From Saprospiraceae bacterium (GTDB taxonomy: Bacteria; Bacteroidota; Bacteroidia; Chitinophagales; Saprospiraceae), in contig JADKAS010000033.1 in the NCBI GenBank assembly GCA_016715245.1, positions 62,001-126,000 on the forward strand: a stretch of 64,000 nucleotides of DNA, written 5' to 3'. Numbering within the stretch: the stretch's first letter is position 1; the number at the start of each line of letters is the position of its first letter. The position numbers and the translations under genes are program-made. Positions 44,211 to 54,267 of this stretch are shown piece by piece. Under the pieces are notes generated by a model that saw only the letters and a program-made list of their open reading frames with translations, made no database searches and had not been told where the DNA came from.

Positions 44211-45788
44211 ATGAAGTTTAATATTAAAATATTATTGGTATTTCTGCCTTTGTCGATGCTGCATTTGACTTTAACTGGTCAGACAAAAAAGGCATTCATA
44301 AAAGAGGCTGAATTAAATTATACCAATAAAAACTTTTATGCAGCGTTGGTCAATTATGAGAAGGCATTGGAGTTTGACGAAAATGACACTACCCTCCTTA
44401 TAAAAGCGGCAGAATCAGCAAGACAGTTTAATTCGTATTCTAAGGCGGCAAAACTATATAGTCAGATTCTTGACAGTATGATCTATACAAAAGATCCTTC
44501 CCTTGTATTTCATCAGGCCTCTATGTACCAGAAAATGGGGAAATACGATGAAGCTGAGCGGAAATTTCAGATGTTTAAGTCAGCCTATGAAAATCAGGAT
44601 ACTTTTCTGCTTAAAAAAACAGACAAGGAACTTGCCTCCATTGCTTATGCAAAAACCATGGTAAATGAAGCCAAATCGACCATCACTGTGGAAAGACTTG
44701 AAAATGGTGTCAACACACCTTATTCGGAAGTTGGTGCCATCATTTACAAAAAGGGCATGATGTACAGCAGCAAACAATTTGAAGAAGTAAACAAAAAAAT
44801 AAAACCACCGAGAAAAATAGCCAGGTTGATGGAAAAACCTGAAAACGAAAGTCCTAAAATGCTGGAAAGTGTTATCAACAATAAAAATGAATCGGTAACA
44901 AATCCGTGTTTCAGTCCTGATGGTAAAAATTTATATTATACGGTTTGTAAATATATCAACGGTTCTGAAAAATCATGTGATTTATACAAGGCATCAGTGG
45001 ATGCCAAAGGTATCATCAGCGGAGAACAAAGAATGCCGGAACCGGTAAATATGGTCGGATATACGACCACGCACCCAAATGTCGTGTATGACAACGATCT
45101 GAAAAAAGAGATACTATATTTTGTGTCTGACAGATCAGGTGGCGCCGGTGGACTGGACATATGGTATAGCGTCAAGGACGATAAATATGGCTTTTCACAA
45201 CCTGTAAATATAAAAGAAATCAATACACAGGATGATGAAATAACGCCTTTTTACCACGATCCGACAGGATACCTGTACTTTAGTTCCAATGGAAGATTTG
45301 GTCTTGGAGGTTTCGATGTGTTTAAAACTCAAAAAACAAAAGATGGCTTTTCTGACATCGTTGATGTTGGTATACCGGTCAACAGTTCATATCATGATTT
45401 GTATTTTCACTTGTCAGAAGAAGGAGATAAAGCATTTATGTCTTCAAATCGCGAGGGATCACTATTTCTTGATTCCTATTATGAAGCATGTTGTTTTGAC
45501 ATTTATGATGTTAAAATCAAAAAACTTAAATTGGATTTGCTTGCTTTAACTTTTGATAAAATAACAGGAAGGCCTCTTAAAAAAGCAACTGTACGACTTA
45601 TTGATAAAAAAACAGGTATTGAAGTGACAAAAAACACCAATGAATTGTCTAACGATCATACGTTTGAATTGCTTGAAGACAGGAATTACATTATAGTGGC
45701 AGAAAGAGAAAATTACTTTCCGGATACCATAGAATTGTCGACCTTTAAAAAGATCAGTCAGAACTTATTACCAAAAAATTATACCTGA
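44211..45788 (+). CDS. PorE-like T9SS outer-membrane protein, 5' part of a split gene
   Basis: A 525-residue piece: signal peptide (ILLVFLPLSMLHLTLTGQ), TPR-like repeats (residues about 25-130: YTNKNFYAALVNYEKAL), WD40/PD40-type propeller blades (NPCFSPDGKNLYYTV, PFYHDPTGYLYFSSNG), and the start of a carboxypeptidase-regulatory-like beta domain (DKITGRPLKKATVRLID). It stops at TGA 45786-45788, while the protein clearly goes on in the -1 frame (KLYLSTDMMLLDV). A lost G near 45760 (CAGGAAC to CAGAAC) restores the family-like sequence. An ATG at 44196 overlapping the porP stop is an alternative start. Confidence 0.85.
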   Translation: MKFNIKILLVFLPLSMLHLTLTGQTKKAFIKEAELNYTNKNFYAALVNYEKALEFDENDTTLLIKAAESARQFNSYSKAAKLYSQILDSMIYTKDPSLVFHQASMYQKMGKYDEAERKFQMFKSAYENQDTFLLKKTDKELASIAYAKTMVNEAKSTITVERLENGVNTPYSEVGAIIYKKGMMYSSKQFEEVNKKIKPPRKIARLMEKPENESPKMLESVINNKNESVTNPCFSPDGKNLYYTVCKYINGSEKSCDLYKASVDAKGIISGEQRMPEPVNMVGYTTTHPNVVYDNDLKKEILYFVSDRSGGAGGLDIWYSVKDDKYGFSQPVNIKEINTQDDEITPFYHDPTGYLYFSSNGRFGLGGFDVFKTQKTKDGFSDIVDVGIPVNSSYHDLYFHLSEEGDKAFMSSNREGSLFLDSYYEACCFDIYDVKIKKLKLDLLALTFDKITGRPLKKATVRLIDKKTGIEVTKNTNELSNDHTFELLEDRNYIIVAERENYFPDTIELSTFKKISQNLLPKNYT

Positions 45789-45796
45789 GCACCGAT

Positions 45797-46648
45797 ATGA
45801 TGCTTTTGGATGTTTCTACGTACACCAAAGTCGGCAAAATTCCATTGAGTGGCGTCACTGTAACGTTGATAGACATGTCGGACACTACAAAAAAACACAT
45901 CGTTGAATTTAATCCCTTGTCACATGAATTTAATTTCATGATTGACAGAGGAAAACAATACAAAATAATAGCCACTAAAGATGGTTTCACTCAAGGTGAA
46001 GACATTATTGATACCCGACCATTTGATAAGTCCGGACTGATTCAAAAAGATATTTTCCTTGACAAATTTGTTTTACAGGATTTACTGCCTATTGCATTGT
46101 ATTTTGACAATGATTTACCGGATAGAAAATCAAAAAATACAACAACAAAAGCTGTTTATGGAACGCTTGTCAGTGAATACGTTAATAAAAAACAAGAGTA
46201 CAAAAACAAATTTGCCAAACCTCTTCAAGGTTCGGAAAAATCAAATGCTGAAAACGAAATTGATGTATTTTTTGAAGGGAATGTCATGGGAGGTTATGAG
46301 AAGTTGAAAATGTTTATTCCCAATCTGATACAGGAACTTGAGGCCGGAAATAAAGTAGAACTCATATTCAAAGGATTTGCTTCCCCAAGAGCCGAATCGA
46401 AATACAATCTGGCGCTTGGACAAAGAAGGGTCAATAGTGTCAAAAATGAAATGGTCTTTTTTGGCAATGAAGAATTAAAAAAATATTTCTTAAGTGGCCA
46501 GCTTGTCATCACTGACATTTCTTTTGGAAAGGAACTTGCTCCTTTAGATGTAGAGGGCAAAATTTCAGATGAAAGAAATTCTATTTATAACCTGAAAGCC
46601 GCCCGTGAGAGAAGAGTCGAAATATTAAGGGCAAAAAGAAATTTATGA
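45797..46648 (+). CDS. PorE-like protein, OmpA-domain (C-terminal) part
   Basis: The 283-residue continuation of the upstream protein: a carboxypeptidase-regulatory-like domain (KIPLSGVTVTLIDM), then an OmpA-like peptidoglycan-binding region (VELIFKGFASPRAESKYNLALG, split after KGFA, and RRVNSV). The loop is diverged from the usual GHTD. Rejoined with the upstream piece it gives about 812 residues in the order TPR, propeller, beta domain, OmpA, as in PorE of the T9SS, which tethers the machine to peptidoglycan. Alone it lacks a signal peptide. Confidence 0.82.
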   Translation: MMLLDVSTYTKVGKIPLSGVTVTLIDMSDTTKKHIVEFNPLSHEFNFMIDRGKQYKIIATKDGFTQGEDIIDTRPFDKSGLIQKDIFLDKFVLQDLLPIALYFDNDLPDRKSKNTTTKAVYGTLVSEYVNKKQEYKNKFAKPLQGSEKSNAENEIDVFFEGNVMGGYEKLKMFIPNLIQELEAGNKVELIFKGFASPRAESKYNLALGQRRVNSVKNEMVFFGNEELKKYFLSGQLVITDISFGKELAPLDVEGKISDERNSIYNLKAARERRVEILRAKRNL

Positions 46649-46676
46649 TATTCATTAAAAAAATAAATCCTGAAGG

Positions 46677-49600
46677 ATGATAAAAATAATTAATTTTTTG
46701 AAATTAGGGATATTTATCGCTATTGGTCTTCTGTTTAATATTCAGAATATACAGAGTACACATATTGTAGGAGGAGATTTAACCTACAGACATGTATCCG
46801 GTGATGTTTACGAAGTCACCTTATCTCTAAGAAGAGATTGTTTTCTTGGACACCCTGATGCCGAATTCGACCCTATAGCGCATATTGGTATTTTTAGCGC
46901 TAATGGCTCCCAGTTAATAAATTTTGGCAACAATGGACATCTCCAAATTCCATATATTGGCAACGATACTTTAAACCCTTTTATTCGCTCGGATTGTGGT
47001 TTTGAAGGGAGACAAGTTTGTGTTCAGGAAGCAAAATACGTTGGCTACCTCATCCTTCCTTTTAGATTTGGAGGTTATATCCTTGGTTATCAAAGATGCT
47101 GCAGAAATGCAACGTTAAATAACATAGTTGACCCTTTAAATACCGGGGCAACATATTGGGTGGCTATCACTGACACCGCATTGAGTGAAAAAAACAGCAG
47201 CCCTACTTTTAAAGAATGGGCTGACGTATATATTTGTGCCAATAAACCTCTTGTTTTTGATCATTCCGCCATAGATCCGGAAGGAGATTCTCTGGTTTAT
47301 TCCCTGTGTCTGCCAAATAAAGGTGGAAGTCAGCAAATACCCAATCCTCCGTTATACAACACAACAATATCACCCCCTCCATTTCCTTTTATTACATGGG
47401 CAACACCCTATTCACTGAACAATATGATGGGTGGCGTAGCCCTTAAGATAGATAAAAACACAGGAATACTCACAGCAACCCCTAATCTTGAAGGTCAGTA
47501 TTTAATAGGAGTTTGTGTTTCGGAATTCAGAAATGGTGTTAAAATATCTGAGATTCACAGAGATTTTCAGTATAACGTCAGAATCTGCAGTCAACCGCCC
47601 AAAGCTATTTTTGAAACACCGGCTGAAACCTGTAATGGTTTGCAAGTACCCTTCACCAACAACAGCCTTTCCGCAGGTTCCTACAAATGGTATTTCAACT
47701 GGCCCAGTCAGGATCCTGCATTTTTTTCCACTGAGGTAAATCCTGTATTTACATATCCATCTTCCGGAGAATACAATGTAAAATTAAGAGTTATTCGTGG
47801 AACCGATGGATGTTTTGACTCTATCATCAAACCTATAAAAGTTTTCGAAAACACCATTTTACCTGAATTCACTTTCAGACTTGATGAATGTGATGTAACC
47901 CAACAAACGCTTAAACTTTTACTCACAGACCAAAGCACCTATAATCAACCCGGTTATGGCATAACGGAGCGAATTTGGAGGGTGGTTCAAAATTCCGACA
48001 CAACTTTTTATTCCGGAAATATTGTTCAGGCTCAGGTATCATACACTGGTGAGATCAAGGTCTCTCTGGAAATTGTAACGAGTAGTGACTGTCGTAAAAC
48101 GATCGAAAAAACCATTGACCCAAATGTTATTATTCCAAAAACCGAATTTACCTATGCACTTGAAAATTGTCCGCAAAACGGAATAACATCCCTGAGACTG
48201 ACAGATGTATCTATACCACTAAATCCATTTGCCACCATAGGAAACATAAGCTGGAATGTCAATGGAAATACATACACGGGGAGTAATATTCTTGTGCCCC
48301 TTTCAGTACAGACCGGCAATGTCAATATTAAACAATCCGTTGGATTTATTTCTTCCTGTACCATCGACAAAGAAAGAAGTTTCAACCTTCAAGACTTATT
48401 ACCAAAAGCAAATTATTCATTCAAAGCATTGGGTTGTGATGATGAACAAACTGTTAATGTGGAATTTACATATGAAAATCAGGAAGCACTTGGGTATGCT
48501 TTGACCAATGGTGCCTGGAGCATTACGACCAATAATACCACTCAAAATGTCTCCGGAACTGTAGTTCAGGTGACTGTACCCAATAACAAGGAAATAACTG
48601 TATTATTTGTAGCCACTTTTTCAAATGGTTGTACGGATACCATTTTTGATTCTTTTACTCCGGGTCCGTTTCCTACGCTGGAATTCACCAACTCTAGCCA
48701 TATATTGTGTCCAAATCAGGAAAAAGCACTTTTACTAAATGGAAATGCCAACTGGACGTATATTTGGTCTCCGGAAGAAGGCCTTGATTTGTCCGATCCG
48801 GCCAACCCCAAAGTTATTGGAATAACAGACACAACATATTCAGTTACCGTCACAGACGGAATATGTACTGCGACTGGCAGTGTCGCCATTCAGGTATTGG
48901 GGGCTGGCGTTATTCTCAGTATTACAGGAAACCCAAATACTTGTGATGGCACTACAGAACTTGTGGTAACCGGTGGCATTGGTCAGGGAGAATATATGTG
49001 GTCTGAAAATCAAAATATGTTACCCATTATTTTTACCGGTGATACCTTAAGAACCCAATTTACAGGTAATAGTAAAACCTACTATGCCCAATTTGTTGGC
49101 GAATCCTGTTCAACCATGCCGGCTTCTTTTACGGTAACCAATCAGACACCTTCCGTTCTTACATCATCTCCTTACAACATTTGTCCCGGAGATAGTGTAT
49201 TTATATCCGTATTTAATGAAATTCCATTACATAACCTTCTATTTGAATGGGATGCACATCCATTCATAATCGGCAGTTTAAATCAAAACCAAATAAAAGT
49301 GAAGGTTGATGCGGCTCAATCAACACCTTTTTCTTTGTTTTTCGAAACAACCAATCAGTTTGGCTGTAAACTTCGGGATTCTATTTTGTTTACCATTGGC
49401 AACAATCCCGTGGCTGACTATACTTTTGATCTTAAAGAATGCGGCAAATACGAGGTTTGTTTTAAATATAACGGAACACATACCGGCTTTATTCAATGGG
49501 ACTTTGGTGATCCGAATTCATCTACTGATGTTTCATCTTTGAATGAGCCATGTTATACGTATCCCAGTCCCGGAACTTATTTGGTGACTTTAAAAAACCT

Positions 49601-50894
49601 GACTTCCATATGTGGATTTAAACCGGTCACAAAAGAAATTATCCTGAATCCGAAACTGGAAATTAATCCGATTCCAACTTCCTATATTTGTGAAGAAACA
49701 GAAATGACTTTTAATGCAAATGCCAATATTGAAAACGTTGATTTTTCATGGTGCACAATTGATGGTAAGGTCATTTCAAATGATAAAACCATTAAAATTA
49801 CCGTAAGTAAAGACACTTCTTTTATTCTTAAGGCTAAAGATATTTATGGTTGTGTAGCTTCAGATACTTTTGATATAAAGATGTTTACTTTTAATTATAG
49901 TCTTGATATTCCCGAAACTTCTTGCAGGAATCTTGAAAGCGTGGTAAGTATTGATATTGCCAACCCTGAATTATATACTTTCCAATGGTTGCCATTGGAT
50001 TGTATTACCAATGGCAGCAGCAGCATCTCTCCTTCCATTATCGCCATTAAGGATAAAGTATATAAAGTAATTGTGACCCATACAGAAAAAGGATGCAGAG
50101 ATGAAAAGGAATTTACATTAGATATTCCTGATCCATTAAAAGCTGCGTTTGAAAGTTCTGACATTTTTTGTTATAACGAAGAAGGCGCTATATCCGTTTT
50201 AGTCACAGGAGGAAGTGTTTATAATTACGCCTGGAGTCCTGTAGCCAATCTCATTTCCGGTCAAAATACGCCTAATCCTGTGTTTTCATTTACAAATGCC
50301 CTTGAAGTTCAGGTCATTGTCGAGGATTTGACCACAAAATGTAAGGACACCTTTTTATTTTCTCCTGTTGTAAATCCTCCTGTTGAAATCGATGTGAACG
50401 CTATTCCTGATGTAACTGTTTACGAAGGAAAAGACATTGAAATTATTATAGAAAACCCCGATCCTGATGCGGATTATGTGTGGAGTACCGGACAAAATGG
50501 AACAAGCATTATCGTCTCTCCGACAGACAATACGACATATATTGTAACGGTGACTGACGAAAACGGCTGCACCGCAACTGACCAGATTGAGGTTGAACTC
50601 AGGAAGGCAAAGTGTGACGAAAGTGATATTTTTATTCCAAACGCTTTTTCACCCAATGGGGATAATAACAACCCTGTACTCTATGTCCGGAGCAATTTTA
50701 TTGAAGAACTGGATTTTATAATTTACAATAGATGGGGGCAGGAAGTATTTAAAACCAATGACCCGAATAAAGGTTGGGACGGCACCTTCAACGGTGAATT
50801 ACTCAGTCCTGATGCCTTTGCTTATTTTATTAAAGCTAAATGTATTAATGGCACAGTTTATCAAAAAGCAGGGAATGTTTCTCTGATGAGATAG
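46677..50894 (+). CDS. Large surface protein with PKD-like modules and gliding-motility-type C-terminal domain
   Basis: A 1405-residue exported protein. Residues 1-28 are a signal peptide, followed by THIVGGDLTYRHVSGDVYEVTLSL, a conserved start of CHU_C-type proteins. The middle is a chain of immunoglobulin/PKD-like modules with paired Cys and phrases such as YTYPSPGTYLVTLKN, FTYPSSGEYNVKLRV and TYSVTVTDG. The last about 90 residues are a gliding-motility-associated C-terminal domain (IFIPNAFSPNGDNN, then IYNRWGQEVF and GWDGTFNG), a T9SS type B sorting signal. It follows the PorE-like gene by 28 bp, so it is probably the cargo of the porP-PorE pair, acting as an adhesin. Confidence 0.93.
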   Translation: MIKIINFLKLGIFIAIGLLFNIQNIQSTHIVGGDLTYRHVSGDVYEVTLSLRRDCFLGHPDAEFDPIAHIGIFSANGSQLINFGNNGHLQIPYIGNDTLNPFIRSDCGFEGRQVCVQEAKYVGYLILPFRFGGYILGYQRCCRNATLNNIVDPLNTGATYWVAITDTALSEKNSSPTFKEWADVYICANKPLVFDHSAIDPEGDSLVYSLCLPNKGGSQQIPNPPLYNTTISPPPFPFITWATPYSLNNMMGGVALKIDKNTGILTATPNLEGQYLIGVCVSEFRNGVKISEIHRDFQYNVRICSQPPKAIFETPAETCNGLQVPFTNNSLSAGSYKWYFNWPSQDPAFFSTEVNPVFTYPSSGEYNVKLRVIRGTDGCFDSIIKPIKVFENTILPEFTFRLDECDVTQQTLKLLLTDQSTYNQPGYGITERIWRVVQNSDTTFYSGNIVQAQVSYTGEIKVSLEIVTSSDCRKTIEKTIDPNVIIPKTEFTYALENCPQNGITSLRLTDVSIPLNPFATIGNISWNVNGNTYTGSNILVPLSVQTGNVNIKQSVGFISSCTIDKERSFNLQDLLPKANYSFKALGCDDEQTVNVEFTYENQEALGYALTNGAWSITTNNTTQNVSGTVVQVTVPNNKEITVLFVATFSNGCTDTIFDSFTPGPFPTLEFTNSSHILCPNQEKALLLNGNANWTYIWSPEEGLDLSDPANPKVIGITDTTYSVTVTDGICTATGSVAIQVLGAGVILSITGNPNTCDGTTELVVTGGIGQGEYMWSENQNMLPIIFTGDTLRTQFTGNSKTYYAQFVGESCSTMPASFTVTNQTPSVLTSSPYNICPGDSVFISVFNEIPLHNLLFEWDAHPFIIGSLNQNQIKVKVDAAQSTPFSLFFETTNQFGCKLRDSILFTIGNNPVADYTFDLKECGKYEVCFKYNGTHTGFIQWDFGDPNSSTDVSSLNEPCYTYPSPGTYLVTLKNLTSICGFKPVTKEIILNPKLEINPIPTSYICEETEMTFNANANIENVDFSWCTIDGKVISNDKTIKITVSKDTSFILKAKDIYGCVASDTFDIKMFTFNYSLDIPETSCRNLESVVSIDIANPELYTFQWLPLDCITNGSSSISPSIIAIKDKVYKVIVTHTEKGCRDEKEFTLDIPDPLKAAFESSDIFCYNEEGAISVLVTGGSVYNYAWSPVANLISGQNTPNPVFSFTNALEVQVIVEDLTTKCKDTFLFSPVVNPPVEIDVNAIPDVTVYEGKDIEIIIENPDPDADYVWSTGQNGTSIIVSPTDNTTYIVTVTDENGCTATDQIEVELRKAKCDESDIFIPNAFSPNGDNNNPVLYVRSNFIEELDFIIYNRWGQEVFKTNDPNKGWDGTFNGELLSPDAFAYFIKAKCINGTVYQKAGNVSLMR

Positions 50895-50929
50895 AACTGT
50901 GCAAAGCTCTCCCATATACCTATATTATA

Positions 50930-50961
50930 AAGGCCAAACCTCAAGAGGTGAGGCCTTTTTT
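50930..50961 (+). terminator. Terminator after the T9SS cluster
   Basis: Outer stem AAGGCC / GGCCTT and inner stem ACCTC / GAGGT with a two-base loop, followed by six T. It ends at the last codon of yigZ on the other strand; AAA before the stem may let it serve both directions. Confidence 0.85.
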
Positions 50962-51616
50962 ATTGAATCAAATTTTCTTCCTCCTGTACTATAAAGTTCC
51001 CCCATCCTTCCGTATTTTTTGCCTGATCAAGTGATACTTTTAACAAACCAGCTTTTAAGCCTGTAAGTATAGAATCTACTAAAGACAAACGAATCAGAAA
51101 AGAAAGTTTGTTTACTTCTCCAAAATGAGTTTCGCCTACTTCTACCCCATTTGATTTAAGAACATGAAACACATGCCCCATTTCAGAAACAGGAAATGTA
51201 AGGTCAAACTTTCTGCATACATATTTTATTTTTTGCCCGGCTTGAAGTAATCCATCTTCAGTAGCACTTTTATACGCCTGAATCAATCCACTGGCACCAA
51301 GTTTTGTGCCTCCGAAATAGCGAACAACCACTACAAGAACATCAGATAAGCTAAAACTTAAAATTTGCCCGAAAATAGGTTTTCCTGCAGTTCCGGAGGG
51401 TTCTCCGTCATCATTTAAGCGATATATTTCACCTTTTATTTTAAGTCGGTAAGCATAACAAAAATGACGCGCTTTAGGATGCTCATTCTTTACATTAGTT
51501 AGATAGCCATGTAACATTGATTCTTCTTCCATTGGAAAAACATAAGCAAGAAATTTACTGCCTTTTTCTTTGTATTCTCCGACAGCTTCCCTTTCAACAG
51601 TGAAATAATAATCCAT
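50960..51616 (-). CDS. yigZ: YigZ/IMPACT family protein
   Basis: A 218-residue soluble protein. The YigZ-type core has KGSKFLAYVFPMEEE, HPKARHFCYAYRL, LNDDGEPSGTAGKPI and VVVVRYFGGTKLGASGLI, followed by a C-terminal domain of about 80 residues related to elongation-factor folds. The function is uncertain; eukaryotic IMPACT regulates GCN2. It ends at the convergent terminator, and begins immediately next to the stop of the EamA gene, so the two are one transcript. Confidence 0.93.
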   Translation of the reverse strand: MDYYFTVEREAVGEYKEKGSKFLAYVFPMEEESMLHGYLTNVKNEHPKARHFCYAYRLKIKGEIYRLNDDGEPSGTAGKPIFGQILSFSLSDVLVVVVRYFGGTKLGASGLIQAYKSATEDGLLQAGQKIKYVCRKFDLTFPVSEMGHVFHVLKSNGVEVGETHFGEVNKLSFLIRLSLVDSILTGLKAGLLKVSLDQAKNTEGWGNFIVQEEENLIQ

Positions 51617-52483
51617 TTAAAAAGAAATCAATGTTATGGACAAACAGGCCATAATAAAACCTGCCACTTTTATTCCGGTAAGCCTTTCCTTAAAAAAAAG
51701 ATACCCGAATAATGTTGCGAACAATAAAACTCCGACATTATTGATGGGAAATACAACCGAACCCTCCCACCCTTTTGAAAGAAGTAGGAGAAGCAAATAA
51801 ATAGAAAAAAAATTGGGTATACCCAGAGCAACTCCGCCTACAATGTTTTTAAATTCAAACTTTACAGGATTCACTATTTTTTTGTAACCCCACATGATCA
51901 AACCAAAAACACCGGCGAAAAAAAACAAGGACGATACAAATTCAATATCCCCGTTGGGTGCCCACCCTTCTTTTTCTACCAGAAACAAACAACTGTCCAC
52001 AACACAGGACCCTAGAAAAATACTGATGGGTAAAAAAACCATCCATCCAAGGTGCAAAGAATCCTCTGTTTTTCCCTTTTTATAACTTAATAAAACAATA
52101 GCCAAAATAGCCAGTAAAATACCGCAAATTTTAGTCCAGGGAGCAGGTTCTCCATACAAGCTTATGGCTAAAATCGCAGGTGCTATTAAAGACATTTTTT
52201 GGAAAATGGTCGCAATGCTCACTCCAAATTTTTGCACAGTAAGCGCCATAAGGTTAAACGTTATTATAAATAAGAGTCCCATCAGAACTGCCAGCCAAAA
52301 CCACTTTTTTTCAAACAAGTCAGGTGGTAGAGCCCATTTACCATACACTACACTTCCTGTAAGCAAACACACAAAATAGTTGGAGGTAATTGCTGCTAAA
52401 TTGTCTACTCTGTGTGTCTCAAACCACTTGAAGATAACACCGATAAAGGAGTTGATAAGTAAACAAAGACCAAGTAATAACAT
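51617..52483 (-). CDS. EamA-family drug/metabolite transporter
   Basis: A 288-residue inner-membrane protein with about ten helices in two EamA halves. LCLLINSFIGVIFKWFE starts the first, and the helix with FGVSIATIFQKMSLIAPAILA ends it; the second ends with LFATLFGYLFFKERLTGIKVAG. The start at ATG 52483 begins the first helix; the longer open frame upstream crosses the promoter region. Substrate unknown. Confidence 0.88.
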   Translation of the reverse strand: MLLLGLCLLINSFIGVIFKWFETHRVDNLAAITSNYFVCLLTGSVVYGKWALPPDLFEKKWFWLAVLMGLLFIITFNLMALTVQKFGVSIATIFQKMSLIAPAILAISLYGEPAPWTKICGILLAILAIVLLSYKKGKTEDSLHLGWMVFLPISIFLGSCVVDSCLFLVEKEGWAPNGDIEFVSSLFFFAGVFGLIMWGYKKIVNPVKFEFKNIVGGVALGIPNFFSIYLLLLLLSKGWEGSVVFPINNVGVLLFATLFGYLFFKERLTGIKVAGFIMACLSITLISF

Positions 52484-52619
52484 AAATTTAAAACCATTTA
52501 ACGGCACGAAGATACATAAGTTTGATTCAGAGAAAACGATTTTTTTTATCTGTCTGAACAAAATCACAAACTTCAGGTTATTATCCGGTGTAATGGAGGT
52601 ATTAGTTCAAAGAAAGTTG

Positions 52620-52627
52620 TAATTTTG
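52620..52627 (+). promoter_or_regulatory. -7 box of pdhB
   Basis: TAATTTTG, a perfect TAnnTTTG, 29 bp before the pdhB ATG. The -33 element is not evident. Confidence 0.5.
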
Positions 52628-52656
52628 CCCCGCTTTTAAAAATCAAAGAAAATAAT

Positions 52657-53643
52657 ATGTCAAGAATAATAACACTAAGAGACGCCCTGGGTGAAGCAAT
52701 GGCTGAAGAAATGCGAAGGGACGAAAATGTTTTTTTAATGGGTGAAGAAGTAGCAGAATATAACGGAGCATATAAAGTAAGTAAAGGTCTTCTTGATGAA
52801 TTCGGACCCAAAAGAGTATGGGACACACCTATTGCTGAATTAGGATTTGCTGGTATCGGTGTAGGCGCCGCTATGAATGGTCTGAGACCCATCATAGAAT
52901 TTATGACCTGGAATTTTGCGGTTCTGGCCTTTGACCAGATTGTGAATAATGCTGCCAAAACGCTAAGTCAGTCGGCCGGACAATTTATGTGCCCGATCGT
53001 TTTTCGTGGCCCTTCAGGTTCAGCAGGACAACTGGCACAACAGCATTCTCAAACGTTTGAAAGCTGGATGGCAAATATCCCGGGGGTAAAAGTGATTTCA
53101 TGTATCGATCCTTATGATGCAAAAGGCTTGTTAAAGTCTGCCATTAGAGACAACGACCCTGTTTGTTTTATGGAATCAGAACAATTATATGGTTTAAAAG
53201 GTGAAGTTCCAGAGGGTGAATACCTTGTGCCAATAGGAAAAGCAGCCATCAGAAGAGAAGGAACAGACGTAACGATCGTTTCCTATAATAAGATGATAGA
53301 AATCGCAAAAGAAGCAGCCATCCAACTTGAAAAAGAAGGCATTTCAGCTGAAGTTATCGATTTGAGAACGATTAGACCATTGGATCATCAAACCATCATC
53401 AATTCTGTCAAAAAAACAAACAGAGTTGTGGTAGTAGATGAATGCTGGCCTTTTGCAGGTGTTTCTTCTGAGGTTGCTTACGAAATCCAAAAATATGCTT
53501 TTGATTTTCTTGATGCACCCGTGATCAGGGTCAATAGTGCAGATACTTCTCTTCCGTATGCTCCAACTTTTCTTGACGAGTATCTTCCGACGCCGGGAAA
53601 AGTAATAAAAGCCGTAAAGGAAGTAATGTATATGACTGTTTAA
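52657..53643 (+). CDS. pdhB: Pyruvate dehydrogenase E1 component, beta subunit
   Basis: A 328-residue subunit of the thiamine-diphosphate E1 heterotetramer that decarboxylates pyruvate. It shows TLRDALGEAMAEEMRRD, MGEEVAEYNGAYKVSKGL, the beta-subunit signature DTPIAELGFAGIGVGAA and HSQTFESWMANIPGVKV, and ends with the transketolase C-terminal domain (VVDECWPFAGVSSEV). The alpha subunit is not in this window. A branched-chain 2-oxoacid E1 beta is the alternative; pyruvate is preferred on similarity. ribH follows after 31 bp. Confidence 0.92.
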   Translation: MSRIITLRDALGEAMAEEMRRDENVFLMGEEVAEYNGAYKVSKGLLDEFGPKRVWDTPIAELGFAGIGVGAAMNGLRPIIEFMTWNFAVLAFDQIVNNAAKTLSQSAGQFMCPIVFRGPSGSAGQLAQQHSQTFESWMANIPGVKVISCIDPYDAKGLLKSAIRDNDPVCFMESEQLYGLKGEVPEGEYLVPIGKAAIRREGTDVTIVSYNKMIEIAKEAAIQLEKEGISAEVIDLRTIRPLDHQTIINSVKKTNRVVVVDECWPFAGVSSEVAYEIQKYAFDFLDAPVIRVNSADTSLPYAPTFLDEYLPTPGKVIKAVKEVMYMTV

Positions 53644-53674
53644 GATTTCATTGATTATCATTTAAAGTAAAATT

Positions 53675-54193
53675 ATGGCAATGCAAATGAAGAAGTCAGA
53701 TGTAAAAGTGTTTACACCACTCAAAGACGTTCATAAAATAAAAGTTGCTGTTATCACCGCCAAATGGCACGAAGATATTACCAATAATTTAAAAGAAGGC
53801 GCCAACTCAAAACTATTGGAGCACGGAATATTTCAGGAAAATATTGTGAATATTGACGTACCCGGAGCATTTGAATTGCCTCAGGCCGCTAAAATGGTTT
53901 TAACCCACCAAAATATTCATGCCATCATTTGTCTGGGTTGTGTGATCAAAGGAGAGACCCATCATGATGAATTTATAAACCATGCTGTCGCTCAAGGTTT
54001 GACCCACCTTTCCATTCTGAGCAACAAACCTGTAATTTTTGGCGTCCTGACAACCCTAACATATGATCAGGCCGTTGAAAGGTCATCAGGCGAAAAAGGA
54101 AATAAAGGCGAAGAGTGTGCTGTATCAGCCATACACATGCTCATTGTTCAGCAAAACCTGACAGGACATGATCAAAAAATAGGATTTACCTGA
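53675..54193 (+). CDS. ribH: 6,7-dimethyl-8-ribityllumazine synthase
   Basis: A 172-residue enzyme condensing the ribityl pyrimidine with dihydroxybutanone phosphate in riboflavin synthesis. Substrate loops are AKWHEDITNNL, VPGAFELPQAAK and LGCVIKGETHHDEFI, with the catalytic His in HHDEFI and FGVLTTLTYDQAVERSSG near the end. Normal length, with a short N-terminal extension. It may be co-transcribed with pdhB. Confidence 0.96.
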   Translation: MAMQMKKSDVKVFTPLKDVHKIKVAVITAKWHEDITNNLKEGANSKLLEHGIFQENIVNIDVPGAFELPQAAKMVLTHQNIHAIICLGCVIKGETHHDEFINHAVAQGLTHLSILSNKPVIFGVLTTLTYDQAVERSSGEKGNKGEECAVSAIHMLIVQQNLTGHDQKIGFT

Positions 54194-54267
54194 TTTTATT
54201 GAATTGAATCCAGAAATGTCTTTTTGTTACATATTATTAAAAAGCCTTGTACGTAAAACATAGCATT

